Shown one piece after another: positions 5,014 through 5,766 of a stretch of 5,766 nucleotides of DNA; positions within the stretch are counted from its first letter, which is position 1, and every line of letters begins with the position of its first letter. Under the pieces are notes generated by a model, which saw only the letters and a program-made list of their open reading frames with translations, was not told the origin of the DNA and searched no databases. The DNA is taken from contig JALWTJ010000259.1 of the NCBI GenBank assembly GCA_027082895.1, positions 1-5,766 on the forward strand, in the 5' to 3' direction. This DNA comes from Hyphomicrobiales bacterium. GTDB taxonomy: Bacteria > Pseudomonadota > Alphaproteobacteria > Rhizobiales > Devosiaceae. The position numbers and the translations under genes are program-made.

Positions 5014-5718
5014 ATGATACATTCCCGAAAATATCCGGCACCCATGGCCCGGCAAGCAGCCCGTACCGGATCGGCAAAACCCCGCGCCGTCGCGCACTCC
5101 CTGCTGTTGACCGCCTCCCTGCTGGCCTCCCTTGCCACCCTGTTCGTTTCCCCCGCCGTCACCACGGCACAGGAAAAAGCCCCCTCCGCCAACAGTTCCG
5201 CCTTCACCCCCCTTGATCTGGACAAGTGCCACCTTCTGACCCGGGCCGAACTGGGCCTGCCTGAACTCAGTGAAGAAGAAGAAGGCGTGGACGGTGGCAG
5301 CTGGCTGTGCATCGGCTATGCCAAGTCGATCGTCTATGTGGCCGAAGGTGACCTGCGCATGTTTGTCTCCTACGGCCCCGATGCCTTGCGCGAACGCGCC
5401 GCCAGCCAGACCCTTCCCGAATTCAACTATCTGGGAGACCGGATCGAATGGCGGCTGCGTCCCGCGGCAAACGGGGAGAAGGGAAGCGGCACGCCCTTTG
5501 CCACCATCGTGACATGGATCACCGAAAGCGGGGATTCCCCGCAGGAAACCAATGAAGTGCTGGTGGTAACCAAGCTGGAGCCGGGCAACACCTGCCACGT
5601 CGCCTATATCGATACATCCCTGGTACCCAATGCCCACGATGTGGCCCTGTGGTATGCGGACAACGAGGTGGACAGCTTCAACTGTGCCACCGATGACGTG
5701 CTCGTCGTGCCCACCTGA
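5014..5718 (+). CDS. Exported four-cysteine protein of unknown function
   Basis: A 234-residue precursor. A long basic n-region (about 1-28, several Arg and Lys), a hydrophobic core (about 29-49) and TTA before QEK suggest a Sec signal peptide cleaved near A52. The mature part has four Cys (C72, C99, C194, C224), consistent with two disulfides in the periplasm; it has no lipobox or further membrane segment. Landmarks are VYVAEGDLRMFVSYG (107-121), GDRIEWRL (141-148), PFATIVTWI (161-169) and EVLVVTKL (181-188), plus an acidic SEEEEGVDG run (86-94). These blocks resemble a conserved exported protein family of rhizobia known only as hypothetical, recalled from memory, so family membership is likely but not checked. 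No catalytic motif was recognised. It is divergent from ppa, sharing the CCGGTT region. The start at 5014 rests on AAGGAAA; a start at 5044 would leave a more usual signal peptide length. Confidence 0.82.
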   Translation: MIHSRKYPAPMARQAARTGSAKPRAVAHSLLLTASLLASLATLFVSPAVTTAQEKAPSANSSAFTPLDLDKCHLLTRAELGLPELSEEEEGVDGGSWLCIGYAKSIVYVAEGDLRMFVSYGPDALRERAASQTLPEFNYLGDRIEWRLRPAANGEKGSGTPFATIVTWITESGDSPQETNEVLVVTKLEPGNTCHVAYIDTSLVPNAHDVALWYADNEVDSFNCATDDVLVVPT

Positions 5719-5736
5719 TCAACCAGAACGGAAGAA

Positions 5737-5766
5737 TCAGGAAAGCTTCTGCGCCGCCCGCATGGC
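5737..5766 (-). CDS. Possible C-terminal tail of a minus-strand gene
   Basis: Reading leftward from the right edge, an open frame gives AMRAAQKLS and a TGA at 5737-5739. Codons with G or C in third position and the convergent position just after the secreted-protein gene make a real gene end plausible. Nine residues are too few to name a family, and an open frame this short is easily chance. Confidence 0.25.
   Translation of the reverse strand, partial: AMRAAQKLS

Noticed and set aside
4885..5637. Minus-strand reading frame of about 250 codons
   Set aside because: It is opposite the secreted-protein gene and is full of Gly and Gln runs as in shadow frames. The plus-strand frame has a signal peptide and a plausible ribosome site.

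Overview
The window looks like chromosomal DNA of an alphaproteobacterium, probably a member of the Hyphomicrobiales (Rhizobiales). The base composition is moderately GC-rich, the reading frames are GC-biased, and the protein families (TerB-like protein, YggT, DUF167, family I pyrophosphatase, a four-cysteine secreted protein) fit that group. The assignment rests on family recognition from memory and on style, not on a search. No rRNA, tRNA, CRISPR array, insertion sequence or prophage gene was seen.

Layout from left to right: (1) the 5' part of a minus-strand gene for a GNAT-fold acyl-homoserine-lactone synthase / N-acyl amino acid synthase (FeeM-like) protein, cut by the left edge; (2) a gene-poor stretch of about 280 nt; (3) a large minus-strand gene for a membrane-bound PAS-GGDEF-EAL cyclic-di-GMP enzyme; (4) a divergent intergenic region leading to a plus-strand TerB-family gene; (5) a 223-nt spacer with several short inverted repeats, two of which exclude each other; (6) a plus-strand pair, yggT then a DUF167 (YggU-type) gene; (7) a convergent minus-strand inorganic pyrophosphatase gene (ppa); (8) a 136-nt divergent control region with CCGGTT repeats; (9) a plus-strand gene for an exported four-cysteine protein of unknown function; (10) a possible C-terminal tail of a minus-strand gene at the right edge.

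Most of the window is housekeeping: ppa removes pyrophosphate in the cytoplasm, and yggT with DUF167 form a small conserved pair of membrane and cytoplasmic proteins. The left third is signalling: a putative N-acyl signal or lipid synthase lies next to a c-di-GMP synthase/phosphodiesterase with both active sites intact. No clearly new system is visible. The points most worth a second look are the signal-synthase/c-di-GMP pairing, the hairpins before yggT, and the repeat-rich divergent region between ppa and the secreted-protein gene.
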